Source: Gillisia limnaea DSM 15749 | GTDB lineage: Bacteria > Bacteroidota > Bacteroidia > Flavobacteriales > Flavobacteriaceae | Length of the DNA stretch: 64,000 nt | Direction of reading: 5' to 3' | NCBI RefSeq assembly: GCF_000243235.1 | Contig: NZ_JH594606.1 | Span: 1,298,023 to 1,362,022 of the forward strand | In this document: positions 47,408-57,249 of the stretch, one piece after another | Position numbering within the stretch: position 1 is the stretch's first letter | Layout: each line of letters opens with the position of its first letter | Notes under the pieces: generated by a model | Seen by the model: only the letters and a program-made list of their open reading frames with translations | Database searches by the model: none | Told to the model about the DNA's origin: nothing | Program-made: the position numbers and the translations under genes

Positions 47408-50400
47408 ATGCAAAATTTTACTTTAGGAAAGAAAGGATATTCTATGCTCCTTTTTGCCCTTATTTTATTAATTGGAAGCTCGCCCATTTACGGGCAAACT
47501 GACGACTGCCCCACCGTCACTGGTACGCCTTCCTCCCAAACATTTTGCTTTTTAGCAACTGTAGAGGATATCGCGAGTGATGGTAATGCTGTTTATCAAA
47601 CAGCAAACAATACTACTGATACACAACCTATTCCTGAATCGGAATTATTAGCTAATGGGAATTACTTTGCTGGTTCAACATCTGGCGACTGTGCTAGAAT
47701 TGAAATAACAGTAACAGTAAATAACGCTCCAAGACCTTCCAATACTATAACCAATAGTGTTGTTAGTGGATTTGAGTTTACAACGTGTACTCCAGCCAGC
47801 TTTAACTCTGCTAATTTAGCAGAGTTATTCGTGGCTCAACCTAATTACCGTATTGAGGTTTATGATTCTGAGAAATCAACCACTCCAATAGTAGGTGACA
47901 CACTTAGTACTGGAGATAGCTATTTTGTTGGTCAAGTTCCAACCGCAGATGCAGCGCCGGGTTCCTGTCCTTCATTTAGAGTTGCAGTTGGTTTCAATCC
48001 TAACCAAATTGAAGCACCTATCGCCGAAACACCACAGATATTTTGTGAGAATGCTACAGTTGCAGATCTTGTTGCCGAAGGAACCTATGATGACACTCAA
48101 GCAATCAGATGGTACAGGTCACAAACTGCAAACTCTCCTTTGCCAGACAACACCCAACTTATAAATGGCCAATCCTATTTCGCTGCCCAGGTTGTAAATG
48201 AAAGAGGAAGCCCCTTACCTCCTTGTGAGACTCCTACTGGCGATAGAGCTCCTGTTCGAGTTGAATTAACAGAACCTATCGTAATTAACACTCCTGAACC
48301 AGGAGAAGTTTGCGAAACAGATGTAGATGCTACGTTCCCTAGTGAAGATGCTATTCGTAATTTTTACTTAGGTTTATTAGAGTCTGGAGTTCCAAGAGAT
48401 GGAACTTTTAGTCCAGATGCGGGTCAAATAGCTCAAATGTATCAAAATGATTCAGATGGTTTGGGGGACTTTACAACTACTTATACTGTAGGTGAAGGAA
48501 GCTGTCAATCTTCTGTAGACCTTACTGTAACCGTTGTAGGAGTTCAAGATGCTAACGCAGGAACAATTGAAAACATCGAAGTTCCTTGTGGAAGTACAGA
48601 AATAATTGTACTTGACAATTCAAGACTTAGCCAAGATGCAACCCGCGATGGTACTTTTACCGGAACTGGTGTAAATGCTGAAGGTAATTTTGACCCTGCT
48701 GTAGGACCTGGAACTTATACTATTACTTACTCTGTAGGTGATGGTTCTACTTGTACTACTCCTGGAACTTCTGATACTACTACTTTTGATATCATTGTAG
48801 GTACCGAGGCTTTTGATTTCGGAACTCCTGAAACAGGTATTGTTTGTGAAGATAATGTGGACGCTACTTTTCCAAGTTTTGATGAAATCAGAAAATACTA
48901 TTTAGGTCTTTTAGAGGCAGGAACTCCGAGAAATGGAACATTTGATCCTACTCCTAGAGAATTATCTGCAATGTATCAGAATAATACAAATAAAGTTGGA
49001 GATTATACAACTACCTATACTTTAGGTAATGGAGATTGTCAATCTTCAGTAATTCTTACAGTATCTGTAGTGCCAAATCAAGATGCAGAAGCTGGGATTA
49101 TAGAAGATATTACTGTTCCTTGTGGAAGTACAGATGTTGTGGTTTTAGATGACTCTATATTAAGTGATGATGCTACAAAAGGAGGAACCTTCTCTGGAAC
49201 TGGTATTAATGCAGATGGTAATTTTGATCCAGCTGTAGGTCCAGGAAGTTATGAGATTACATATTCTGTAGATGATTCTGCAAATTGTGTTACTCCTGGA
49301 ACTTCTGATGCAATAACATTCACAATTACTGTTCAAGGAACCGATTTAGGAGCTCCTATAGCATTAGAAAGATGTATTACAGAAATTCGAGGTTTTCAAA
49401 CCAATCCTGCTGCGGCAATTGCATTATTTAATGATGCCTTAGCGGAAAGAGGAATTACAGATTTAACTGGAACTTTTACTCCAAGTTTACAAATAGTAGG
49501 AGGTCAAATTTTAGCTTTTATACAAAACCCAACTGATACAGCTACTTTTGTAACTACTTACAGTATTACATCTGCTTGTGGAGATAGTTCACTTCCTATA
49601 TCATTAACAATTAACAATACTACCTCAGCAAACGCGGGAAGTATTGAAGATGCTATAGCGTGTACAGGACAATCTACTCTAAACCTATTTAGTTTATTAG
49701 ATTCAAACAATCCTAATGGAGGAACTTTTACTTCTGGAAATGGATCTATCACTGATGGGATTTTAGATGTTACCAACACTGGAACTTTTAACATTACTTA
49801 CACAGTTAGTGAAAGTGATCTTGAGTCTTGTCTAAGTGGATCAAATAGTACAGATTTTACTGTTACTGTTTCAGAGGGAACAACTTTACCTTCTCCAGAA
49901 CCAGCTATTGTATGTGCAGGAAATGTTGATGCTCTTTTTCCTAGTTTTGATGAGATTAGAAAATTCTATCTTAATCTTTTACCTTCAGGAACTCCTAGAA
50001 ATGGAACTTTCAACCCTACTCCTAGAGAGATCTCTGAAATGTATCAAAATGATGCAGATGGACTGGGAGATTTTACAACTACCTATACTTTTGCAAATGG
50101 ATCTTGTGATCAAATAGATCTTACTGTAACTGTTGTTGATTCTCGAGATGCAATTGCAGGAACAATTCAAGATGCTACAGCTTGTACAGCTCAAGGAACT
50201 TTAGATCTTTTCAGTTTACTTACTGACTCGAATATTTCAGGTGGAACATTCTCTAATGATAATGGAGTGATCGCTAATGGAGTATTTGATGTATCTGTTA
50301 TTGGTGATTTCAATATTACTTATACTGTTGCAGAAAGTGATTCAACTACTTGTTTAAACGGAACAGATTCTACAGAATTCAACGTAAGTGTGACTGAATC

Positions 50401-52684
50401 TACTGTAGCAAATGCTGGAGATGATTCAACAATAACTTTTTGTTCTAATGAAGAAAGTGTAAATCTTGCAGATTATTTAGATGGAAACACTATGCCAGTT
50501 GGAGTTTTCACTGGATTTGAAGATGGAATGTTTAATCCTGCAGATAACTTAGGTACAACTACCATTACATATACTGTAGATTATTCAACCGACGATGATG
50601 TTTGTACAACTGGAACAGATACTGCTACATTTACCGTAACAGTTAATGAACCACAGGATGCAGACGCTGGTGATGATATTACTGCTAGCTACTGTGAAGA
50701 TCAGACTGATCTTGTAGACTTAAGAAGTTTACTTTCAGAAACTAATAGAAACAGAGGTTCTTTTAGCACTCCTTACGAAGATGGGATGTTTAATCCATCT
50801 GAAGCAGGATTGGGTGAAGCAATAATTACTTATACCATTAATGGAGCAGAAGATTGTGCTATTGGTACAGATGAAGCTACAATAACTATTACAGTTAATG
50901 AACTTCAAGATGCTAATGCAGGAACAATTGAAGATGCTACAGCCTGTACAGCTCAAGGGACTTTAGATCTTTTTAGTTTACTTACTGATTCAAATATTTC
51001 AGGTGGAATTTTCTCTAATGATACCGGAGTGATTGCTAATGGAGTACTTGATATATCCAACGAAGGTGACTTTAACATTACTTATACCGTGTCAGAAAGT
51101 GATGCAAGTACTTGTTTAAATGGTATAGATTCTACAGATTTCACGGTAAGTGTTTCTGAAGGAGATGCTAATGCTGGAGCAGACAACAGTACTGTTGTTT
51201 GTATGGCTGAAGTAGATAATTTTAGCACTGCGCAAGTTAGAAGCTTATATTTAAGTCTTTTAGAGGCAGATGTAGATAGAAATGGAACTTTTAATCCAAC
51301 TATTAATCAAATTATCGCTCAATATCAAATTAACAAAATAGGAGATTACACTACAGTCTATTCTGTTGAAGATGGAACTTGTACAGATTCTGCATCACTT
51401 ACTATTACTGTAAATGAATCTACTGCAGCTAATGCTGGAGACGATGTGAATCTTACTTTCTGTTCTACGGAAGACAGCATAAATCTTGCTGATTTTTTAT
51501 CTGACGCTGCTGCAATGAATGGAGCATTTGAAGGCTTTGAAGATGGAACGTTTAATCCTGCAAATAATGCTGGAACTACAACTTTCACTTATACTGTTGA
51601 TAATTCAATCGATGAGGATGTATGTACTACCGGAACAGATACTGCAACTTTTACTATTACTGTAAACGAACTGCAAGATGCTAACGCTGGTGGACTTGTT
51701 GAAGTGACCTATTGCATAGGACAAGATGAAGATATTGACTTAACCACTATACTTGGAAGCGATGCTCTGTTAACAGGTTCTTTTAGCACTCCTTATGAAA
51801 ATGGATTTTTTAATCCTTCTGAAGCTGGAGTAGGTGAATTTGAAATCATATATACGGTAGATGGAGCAGCTGATTGTGCTATTGGTACAGAAACAGCTAC
51901 TATCACAATAACTGTGAATGATGTACCTGCTGCTCCTACAGCAGAAGCAAATCAATCTTTCTGTCTAATCGATAATCCAACAGTTGCAGATATAGATGCA
52001 ACAGGGGACAATGTAATTATTTATGCAGATGAAGCTCTAACTGAAGAAGCGATTGCAACAACTCCTTTGGCAAACAATGCGGTTTATTACGCAGTTGCTA
52101 CGGGTGACAACGTTTGTAATTCTGAAGCAGTAACGATTACAATCACTTTAACCGATGGAACTGCTCCTACCCTTCAAATGGAAGGAGATGAATTCTGCAG
52201 AAGTGATAATCCTACTATTCAGGATCTAGTTAACAACCTTAGCGGAAGTGGAATCCAGATTTATCAAGCTTCAACTGGAGGAACTGCTTTGGCAACCTCA
52301 ACAGCACTTGTAGACGGAGCTACTTATTTTGCCTCAGGAACCGATGCTGGCGGATGTGAAAGTTCAGAACGACTTGGAGTACAGGTTGAAGTAGCATTTT
52401 GCGGAATACCAGAAGCCTTCTCTCCAAACGGGGATAACATAAACGATAGGTTTGTAATCCCGGATATCGCAATTGATTTCCCTAATTACACCATTGAAAT
52501 TTTCAACCGATGGGGTAACGTAGTATTTAAAGGAAATGCAAGTACCGGAGATTGGGACGGAGTTTCAAACCAGTCGGGAACTTTAGGTGATAATGTATTA
52601 CCTGCAGGAGTTTATTTTTACATCTTGAATTACAATGATGGACAAACTGCCACGATTCAGGGTAAAGTATACTTAAGTAGATAA
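47408..52684 (+). CDS. Large modular secreted adhesin with T9SS type B sorting domain
   Basis: A 1758-residue cell-surface protein. The signal peptide lies at about 1-30 (MLLFALILLIGSSPIYGQ). The middle is built of acidic, Cys-containing Ig-like modules of at least five related types. One opens with VDATFPSFDEIRKFYL at about residues 305, 483, 839 and (decayed) 1268. Another opens with ACTAQGTLDLFSLL at about 750, 918 and 1177. The C-terminal 95 residues (from AFSPNGDNINDRFVIPDI near 1668, then NRWGNVVFKG and LPAGVYFYILNYNDG) are a gliding-motility-associated/T9SS type B sorting domain, needed for secretion by the Por machinery. SprB-like adhesins in gliding flavobacteria have this plan. It is followed at 24 bp by porP/sprF, its likely secretion partner. 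Confidence 0.92.
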   Translation: MQNFTLGKKGYSMLLFALILLIGSSPIYGQTDDCPTVTGTPSSQTFCFLATVEDIASDGNAVYQTANNTTDTQPIPESELLANGNYFAGSTSGDCARIEITVTVNNAPRPSNTITNSVVSGFEFTTCTPASFNSANLAELFVAQPNYRIEVYDSEKSTTPIVGDTLSTGDSYFVGQVPTADAAPGSCPSFRVAVGFNPNQIEAPIAETPQIFCENATVADLVAEGTYDDTQAIRWYRSQTANSPLPDNTQLINGQSYFAAQVVNERGSPLPPCETPTGDRAPVRVELTEPIVINTPEPGEVCETDVDATFPSEDAIRNFYLGLLESGVPRDGTFSPDAGQIAQMYQNDSDGLGDFTTTYTVGEGSCQSSVDLTVTVVGVQDANAGTIENIEVPCGSTEIIVLDNSRLSQDATRDGTFTGTGVNAEGNFDPAVGPGTYTITYSVGDGSTCTTPGTSDTTTFDIIVGTEAFDFGTPETGIVCEDNVDATFPSFDEIRKYYLGLLEAGTPRNGTFDPTPRELSAMYQNNTNKVGDYTTTYTLGNGDCQSSVILTVSVVPNQDAEAGIIEDITVPCGSTDVVVLDDSILSDDATKGGTFSGTGINADGNFDPAVGPGSYEITYSVDDSANCVTPGTSDAITFTITVQGTDLGAPIALERCITEIRGFQTNPAAAIALFNDALAERGITDLTGTFTPSLQIVGGQILAFIQNPTDTATFVTTYSITSACGDSSLPISLTINNTTSANAGSIEDAIACTGQSTLNLFSLLDSNNPNGGTFTSGNGSITDGILDVTNTGTFNITYTVSESDLESCLSGSNSTDFTVTVSEGTTLPSPEPAIVCAGNVDALFPSFDEIRKFYLNLLPSGTPRNGTFNPTPREISEMYQNDADGLGDFTTTYTFANGSCDQIDLTVTVVDSRDAIAGTIQDATACTAQGTLDLFSLLTDSNISGGTFSNDNGVIANGVFDVSVIGDFNITYTVAESDSTTCLNGTDSTEFNVSVTESTVANAGDDSTITFCSNEESVNLADYLDGNTMPVGVFTGFEDGMFNPADNLGTTTITYTVDYSTDDDVCTTGTDTATFTVTVNEPQDADAGDDITASYCEDQTDLVDLRSLLSETNRNRGSFSTPYEDGMFNPSEAGLGEAIITYTINGAEDCAIGTDEATITITVNELQDANAGTIEDATACTAQGTLDLFSLLTDSNISGGIFSNDTGVIANGVLDISNEGDFNITYTVSESDASTCLNGIDSTDFTVSVSEGDANAGADNSTVVCMAEVDNFSTAQVRSLYLSLLEADVDRNGTFNPTINQIIAQYQINKIGDYTTVYSVEDGTCTDSASLTITVNESTAANAGDDVNLTFCSTEDSINLADFLSDAAAMNGAFEGFEDGTFNPANNAGTTTFTYTVDNSIDEDVCTTGTDTATFTITVNELQDANAGGLVEVTYCIGQDEDIDLTTILGSDALLTGSFSTPYENGFFNPSEAGVGEFEIIYTVDGAADCAIGTETATITITVNDVPAAPTAEANQSFCLIDNPTVADIDATGDNVIIYADEALTEEAIATTPLANNAVYYAVATGDNVCNSEAVTITITLTDGTAPTLQMEGDEFCRSDNPTIQDLVNNLSGSGIQIYQASTGGTALATSTALVDGATYFASGTDAGGCESSERLGVQVEVAFCGIPEAFSPNGDNINDRFVIPDIAIDFPNYTIEIFNRWGNVVFKGNASTGDWDGVSNQSGTLGDNVLPAGVYFYILNYNDGQTATIQGKVYLSR
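50156..50284 (+). repeat. Internal duplication in the adhesin gene, copy 1
   Basis: 129 bp that align without gaps to 50918-51046 (offset 762 bp, 254 codons) with 11 differences by eye. Most differences are silent, so the copies are young or kept alike by recombination. Confidence 0.85.
50918..51046 (+). repeat. Internal duplication in the adhesin gene, copy 2
   Basis: Partner of 50156-50284. Both encode the module part DATACTAQGTLDLFSLL. Similar but older duplications are visible at about 50756 and 51776 (SFSTPYE modules). Confidence 0.85.
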
Positions 52685-52708
52685 CCAAAGGATAAACACT
52701 AAAAAGAA

Positions 52709-53650
52709 ATGAAAAACACTATAATTAAATATTTAATCTTTACAGGCATTATCCTTTTTTCTCTAAAAGGTATGGCTCAACAAGATCCGCTGTTCACTCA
52801 ATATATGTATAATATGAGTGTGATTAACCCTGCTTATGCAACCGATAATCCCGGTATGCTTAATCTTGGTGGAATTTATAGATCTCAATGGGTAGGAATT
52901 GACGGTGCACCAAGCACCGCCAGTTTCTTCGCTCATACTCCGGTAAGCGAACGCATTGAATTGGGTTTATCGATAGTTCACGATGAAATTGGGGATGTTA
53001 TCAAAGAAAATAATATCACTGCCGATTTCGCTTACGTACTACCCTTAGACGACAATAACAACAAGCTTTCCTTTGGTGTCAAAGGTGGAATAACAACTTT
53101 TGATGGAGATCTGTCTCGTTTGGTAACAAACCAACCGAATGATCCTGCCATGCAAAACTTAAGTGAAGTTTTTCCTGTTTTTGGAGTTGGGGCGTTTTTA
53201 TTTGGAGAAAAGTACTACTTAGGACTTTCTGCACCAAACCTCTTTACTTCTAAACACCTTGAGAATGAACAAGGTTTAAGATCACTTGGAGAAGAAAATA
53301 TACATTATTTTCTTACTGGTGGGTATGTATTTGATCTTTCAGAAGACTTCAAACTTAAGCCTGCATTTATGGCAAGAGGGGTTGAAGGAGCACCTTTATC
53401 TGTAGATATTACTGCAAACGTTCTAATGTTCAACAAACTTGAAGCCGGTATTGGGTATAGATTTGGAGACTCCGTAACAGGACTTGTTAATTTTGCGGTT
53501 ACTCCGGGATTAAGGGTTGGTTATGCATATGACTACACAACCTCAAACTTGAGTAGTTATAATGACGGGACACACGAAATCCTTTTATTGTTTGATCTGG
53601 ATTTATTCGGATTATCAAAAGGATATGACAAATCACCTAGATTCTTCTAA
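52709..53650 (+). CDS. PorP/SprF-family type IX secretion outer-membrane protein
   Basis: A 313-residue member of the PorP/SprF family. In Flavobacterium johnsoniae, SprF is needed for SprB adhesin to reach the surface, and paralogues serve other T9SS type B cargo. The signal peptide is about 1-23 (YLIFTGIILFSLKGMAQ). The family start QQDPLFTQYMYNMSVINPAY is unmistakable, followed by barrel strands such as LNLGGIYRSQWVGIDGAP and LKPAFMARGVEG. It ends DLFGLSKGYDKSPRFF. It lies 24 bp after the adhesin gene and 14 bp before the OmpA-family gene, a clear operon. Confidence 0.93.
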   Translation: MKNTIIKYLIFTGIILFSLKGMAQQDPLFTQYMYNMSVINPAYATDNPGMLNLGGIYRSQWVGIDGAPSTASFFAHTPVSERIELGLSIVHDEIGDVIKENNITADFAYVLPLDDNNNKLSFGVKGGITTFDGDLSRLVTNQPNDPAMQNLSEVFPVFGVGAFLFGEKYYLGLSAPNLFTSKHLENEQGLRSLGEENIHYFLTGGYVFDLSEDFKLKPAFMARGVEGAPLSVDITANVLMFNKLEAGIGYRFGDSVTGLVNFAVTPGLRVGYAYDYTTSNLSSYNDGTHEILLLFDLDLFGLSKGYDKSPRFF

Positions 53651-53664
53651 AAACCAGAGACAAC

Positions 53665-55284
53665 ATGAAAAAATTATATAGTTCAATTTTAATTATCCTA
53701 ATAAGTTTTTCGGGCTTTGCACAAAATTCCGAAATTAAAAAAGGTGACCGATATTTTGCTTCAAGAGCATATATGGACGCTGCCGATGCTTATGAAAAGG
53801 TAAACGACAAAGACCAGGAGGTCCTTCAAAACTTAGGAGATGCATACTTCTACACCAATCAATTGGTGAATGCAACTGATGTTTATAAATTGTTATTTCT
53901 AAGACATGAAGCAACCGTGGCAGCTGAATACAAATTCAGATACGCTCATGCTTTGATGGGAATCGACAAGGCTAATGAAGCAGATACTTATTTTACTGAA
54001 TACTATGGTAAAGATTTCAATTTTGAAAAATTCAGAAAAGAGCTTGATACCACCGTATCTCACGTATACACCACCCAACAAGTCATGAACAATGCTGCAT
54101 CTGCAGATTTTGGAATTGCTTATTATGGTGATAAAGTAGTATTTGCCTCCACAAGAAATCAGGAAAGGCCTATTTATCCCTGGGATAAAAGACCTGCCCT
54201 TGATCTATACACCGCCGATGTTAGCGATGATAAAACTTTAAGCGGAATTGTACTTTTCCCTGGCGATATCAATACAGATTCTCACGAAAGTTCTGCTACG
54301 TTTAGCCAGGACGGAATGACAATGTATTTTGATAGAACCAATGAAAAAAGGGTAAAAGATTCAAGCGATGTAAAAGTTGCCCACATTAGAATTTACCGTG
54401 CTAAGATGGTAGATGGCAATTGGACCAATATAGAAGCATTACCTTTTACAAGTGATGACTATTCAACAGAGCATCCAAGCTTAAGTCCAGATGGTACAAA
54501 GTTGTATTTTGCCAGTGACATGCCTGGATCCAAAGGATCCTTTGATATCTATGTGGTCGATGTAAATGCAGATGAAACTTTTGGGACTCCTCAAAATTTA
54601 GGCGCCGCTGTAAATACAGACAAAAGGGAGCAATTCCCTTTTATAAGTGATGAAAATGTGTTATACTTTTCTTCCAATGGACATCAGGGATTTGGTAATA
54701 TGGATGTTTTCAAAACTGAAGGAGATTTTTCTGAAATCACAAATCTTGGAACAAGTGTGAACAGCGGAAGCGATGATTTTGCATTTGTAATCAAAGAAGG
54801 TGATGACGAAGGATGGTTTGCTTCTAACCGAAGAGGAACAGACAACCTTTACAACTTTACAAGAAAAGACTATACTCCTCCTGTGGTTGAGATTGACGAT
54901 AGAGAAACAAACCTTGAAACAGGAAGACAACAATTAAGAGGTGTTGGAAATATTTATTTCGATTTTGACAAATCTACCATTAAAAAAGAGTCTGAAGTTA
55001 CTCTTGATAAAGTGGTTGATATTATGAAGAAATATCCAACTCTTGAAATTGAAATAGGGTCTCACGCAGATGCCAGAGGATCTGACAAATACAATATGGC
55101 TCTTTCTGAAAGACGTGCTGCTGCTACACTTGAATATCTTGTAGAACACGGTATCGAAAGAGAACGTTTAACCTCTAAAGGTTATGGCGAAAGCATGCCA
55201 TTGAATGACTGTACTCAGCCAACCGGATGTTCTGTGGTAGAATATGCCAAGAACAGACGAAGCGAGTTCACTATTATGAATTAA
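53665..55284 (+). CDS. OmpA-family protein with TPR and beta-propeller (PorE-like)
   Basis: A 539-residue envelope protein of the type that tethers T9SS components to peptidoglycan. The signal peptide is about 1-19, TPR-like helices cover about 25-150 (ADAYEKVNDKDQEVLQNLGD), and a PD40/WD40 propeller covers about 160-400 (HPSLSPDGTKLYFASDMPGS, ENVLYFSSNGHQGFGNMDVF). The OmpA peptidoglycan-binding domain covers about 425-539 (NIYFDFDKSTIKKESEVTLD, SHADARGSDKYNMALSERRA). In PorE and most relatives a carboxypeptidase-regulatory-like domain lies between propeller and OmpA parts. Here only about 25 linker residues lie there, and the protein is shorter than usual (about 640). Confidence 0.9.
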   Translation: MKKLYSSILIILISFSGFAQNSEIKKGDRYFASRAYMDAADAYEKVNDKDQEVLQNLGDAYFYTNQLVNATDVYKLLFLRHEATVAAEYKFRYAHALMGIDKANEADTYFTEYYGKDFNFEKFRKELDTTVSHVYTTQQVMNNAASADFGIAYYGDKVVFASTRNQERPIYPWDKRPALDLYTADVSDDKTLSGIVLFPGDINTDSHESSATFSQDGMTMYFDRTNEKRVKDSSDVKVAHIRIYRAKMVDGNWTNIEALPFTSDDYSTEHPSLSPDGTKLYFASDMPGSKGSFDIYVVDVNADETFGTPQNLGAAVNTDKREQFPFISDENVLYFSSNGHQGFGNMDVFKTEGDFSEITNLGTSVNSGSDDFAFVIKEGDDEGWFASNRRGTDNLYNFTRKDYTPPVVEIDDRETNLETGRQQLRGVGNIYFDFDKSTIKKESEVTLDKVVDIMKKYPTLEIEIGSHADARGSDKYNMALSERRAAATLEYLVEHGIERERLTSKGYGESMPLNDCTQPTGCSVVEYAKNRRSEFTIMN

Positions 55285-55307
55285 GGCTTGCAACTAACTA
55301 ACCAACC

Positions 55308-55337
55308 AAAAATGCCCCGGGAAACTGGGGCATTTTT
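55308..55337 (+). terminator. Terminator of the adhesin-porP-ompA operon
   Basis: Eleven-bp stem AAAAATGCCCC/GGGGCATTTTT with an 8-base loop, then ATTTTA, 23 bp after the stop. Confidence 0.85.
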
Positions 55338-55493
55338 ATTTTACTTTAATTCCATTATAGGAATTCGGTCATCAAAATTTAAACCAGTTTTAGATGCTAT
55401 AGAACACCCTAACCTAAGGAGAAAACAAAGACCCTATAGCTGCCAAATTAATGAATAGACTTAGAAGCAGTAAAAGCAAGGATAAGAAATATC

Positions 55494-56015
55494 TTATTTT
55501 TTAGGAGGGTAGCCTTTTAAAGCTTTTTGCACCATAAGCTTTAATTGGGCTTCCCTATTTTTAGGAGAAGAATTTTTATCGAACTGGCTATCTACAACCG
55601 CCTGCCAAATAAGAGAATCATTTTTTACATCGATAAAATCCAGGGTTAATCTCAAATAAGTATCGGGACCTCCTATGGGAAATCCGCCAGAAACGCCTAC
55701 ACCTACATTACCTCCGCCACCTCCAACTCCTATTCCTATATTATTCCCGCTTGCCGTTTCATATTCTGAAGCGTAAAAATTGATATAGATATCAGGATTT
55801 TCAGAAAAAGAAATTCCTTCGGAAGCCATTTCTGTTTGTAAAATTGATACTAAACGCTGTTCATCCAGCTGACTCACCCGAGAGTCCAGATCTGGAAAAA
55901 TCTTATAAGAGTTTATGTTATTAAAAGATGTGTTTTGGTCGTAGTCATAAACAGCCCTTGGGCCATTGCAGGAAGAAAAAACTACTAAGACAAGAAAATA
56001 TTTTAAATATTTCAT
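55494..56015 (-). CDS. DUF4136-family lipoprotein
   Basis: A 173-residue lipoprotein of unknown function. Signal peptide with lipobox VFSSC, Cys 16 lipidated. The mature part follows the DUF4136 plan: YDQNTSFNNINSYKIFP, a DIYINFYASEYETASGNN strand region, then LRLTLDFIDVKNDSLIWQAV near residue 125 and REAQLKLMVQKALKGYPP at the end. A glycine-rich stretch (IGVGGGGGNVGVGVSGG) at about 95-112 is typical. It stands alone between convergent and co-directional genes. Confidence 0.85.
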   Translation of the reverse strand: MKYLKYFLVLVVFSSCNGPRAVYDYDQNTSFNNINSYKIFPDLDSRVSQLDEQRLVSILQTEMASEGISFSENPDIYINFYASEYETASGNNIGIGVGGGGGNVGVGVSGGFPIGGPDTYLRLTLDFIDVKNDSLIWQAVVDSQFDKNSSPKNREAQLKLMVQKALKGYPPKK

Positions 56016-56181
56016 GGGATGATTTTTAATAAAGTTACATAAAAATCATTCCATGAAAATCCTGATTAACAAAAAATCAACTAGCCCGGATCAGGCTCAA
56101 AAAAGAAATATACTGAATTTCGATGAAATCCAGACCCAACACTAATGGCAGCTATCGGGGTACTAAAACCCGCTCTTGGGA

Positions 56182-57189
56182 TTAAACAGATTCCTTATTT
56201 AGCATTTCCCAAAGTTTGTCTTTTAATTCAACTAAACCTTGTTGTGCAACAGAGGAAATTAACAAATAAGGCGCTTTTAAGTCCTTATCCAAAATCGCCT
56301 TCAATTCCGTCTTCAATTCCTCATCCAGCATATCGCATTTTGAAATTGCTACCAGGCGATCCTTATCCAACATTTCAGGATTATAACGTCTTAATTCATC
56401 CAGTAAAATTTCATATTGTTTAACAATATCGGGGGCATCTGCAGGGATTAAAAACAAAAGGGTAGAGTTTCTTTCAATATGTCTTAAAAACCGGTGCCCA
56501 ATTCCTTTTCCTTCAGCTGCACCTTCAATTATACCCGGAATATCGGCGACTACAAAGGTTTTAAAGTCTCTGTATTCCACAATTCCCAGGTTGGGTTTTA
56601 ATGTCGTGAACTCGTAATCGGCGATTTTTGGTTTTGCAGCGGTGATTACCGATAGCAAGGTAGATTTTCCTGCGTTGGGAAATCCCACTAATCCAACATC
56701 TGCAAGAATTTTCAATTCCAGCGTAACATCTACCTCTTCCCCATCCATTCCCGGTTGAGCATACCGCGGAGTTTGATTAGTAGAAGATTTGAAATGATTA
56801 TTTCCAAGTCCACCCTTACCGCCTCTGGCAACCACAATTTCCTGACCATCCTCGGTAATCTCATGTAATATCTGCTCGGTTTCTGTATCTCTAATTACTG
56901 TTCCCAGTGGCACATCGATGTATTGATCGGCGCCATCTGCTCCTGTACTGGTCTGTTTACCGCCGTGTAACCCATGTTCTGCGCGAACGTGTCTTTTAAA
57001 CTTTAGATGAAACAAGGTCCAGAGATCTTTATTTCCTTTTAATATAACGTGTCCTCCACGCCCTCCATCCCCTCCATCGGGTCCTCCTTTGGCAACATAT
57101 TTTTCCCTACGCAAATGCGCAGAGCCCTGACCTCCTTTTCCGGAAGCCACATGTATTTTTACATAATCAACAAAATTCCCTTCAGTCAT
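56182..57189 (-). CDS. obgE: Obg GTPase (ribosome assembly / stress)
   Basis: Essential GTPase that binds the 50S subunit late in assembly and influences the stringent response. It has 335 residues from ATG 57187-57189 ([20 protein letters not shown]). The frame is open twelve codons further, but the conserved start is here. The Obg glycine-rich fold covers about 1-157; the G domain has [14 protein letters not shown] near residue 165, [20 protein letters not shown] near 212 and SKCD near 282. There is no extra C-terminal OCT domain. It lies 60 bp downstream of the hpt-adk fusion and is probably co-transcribed with it. Confidence 0.96.
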   Translation of the reverse strand: MTEGNFVDYVKIHVASGKGGQGSAHLRREKYVAKGGPDGGDGGRGGHVILKGNKDLWTLFHLKFKRHVRAEHGLHGGKQTSTGADGADQYIDVPLGTVIRDTETEQILHEITEDGQEIVVARGGKGGLGNNHFKSSTNQTPRYAQPGMDGEEVDVTLELKILADVGLVGFPNAGKSTLLSVITAAKPKIADYEFTTLKPNLGIVEYRDFKTFVVADIPGIIEGAAEGKGIGHRFLRHIERNSTLLFLIPADAPDIVKQYEILLDELRRYNPEMLDKDRLVAISKCDMLDEELKTELKAILDKDLKAPYLLISSVAQQGLVELKDKLWEMLNKESV

Positions 57190-57249
57190 ACCCGTACTTA
57201 TTGTCGTTTCAAAAAAAACGAACACTTTATTATATTATAATTTTACAGA

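Noticed and set aside
57190-57225. Twelve extra codons at the start of obgE
   Set aside because: The Obg family start ([12 protein letters not shown]) lies at 57189 and the extension is not typical of the family.
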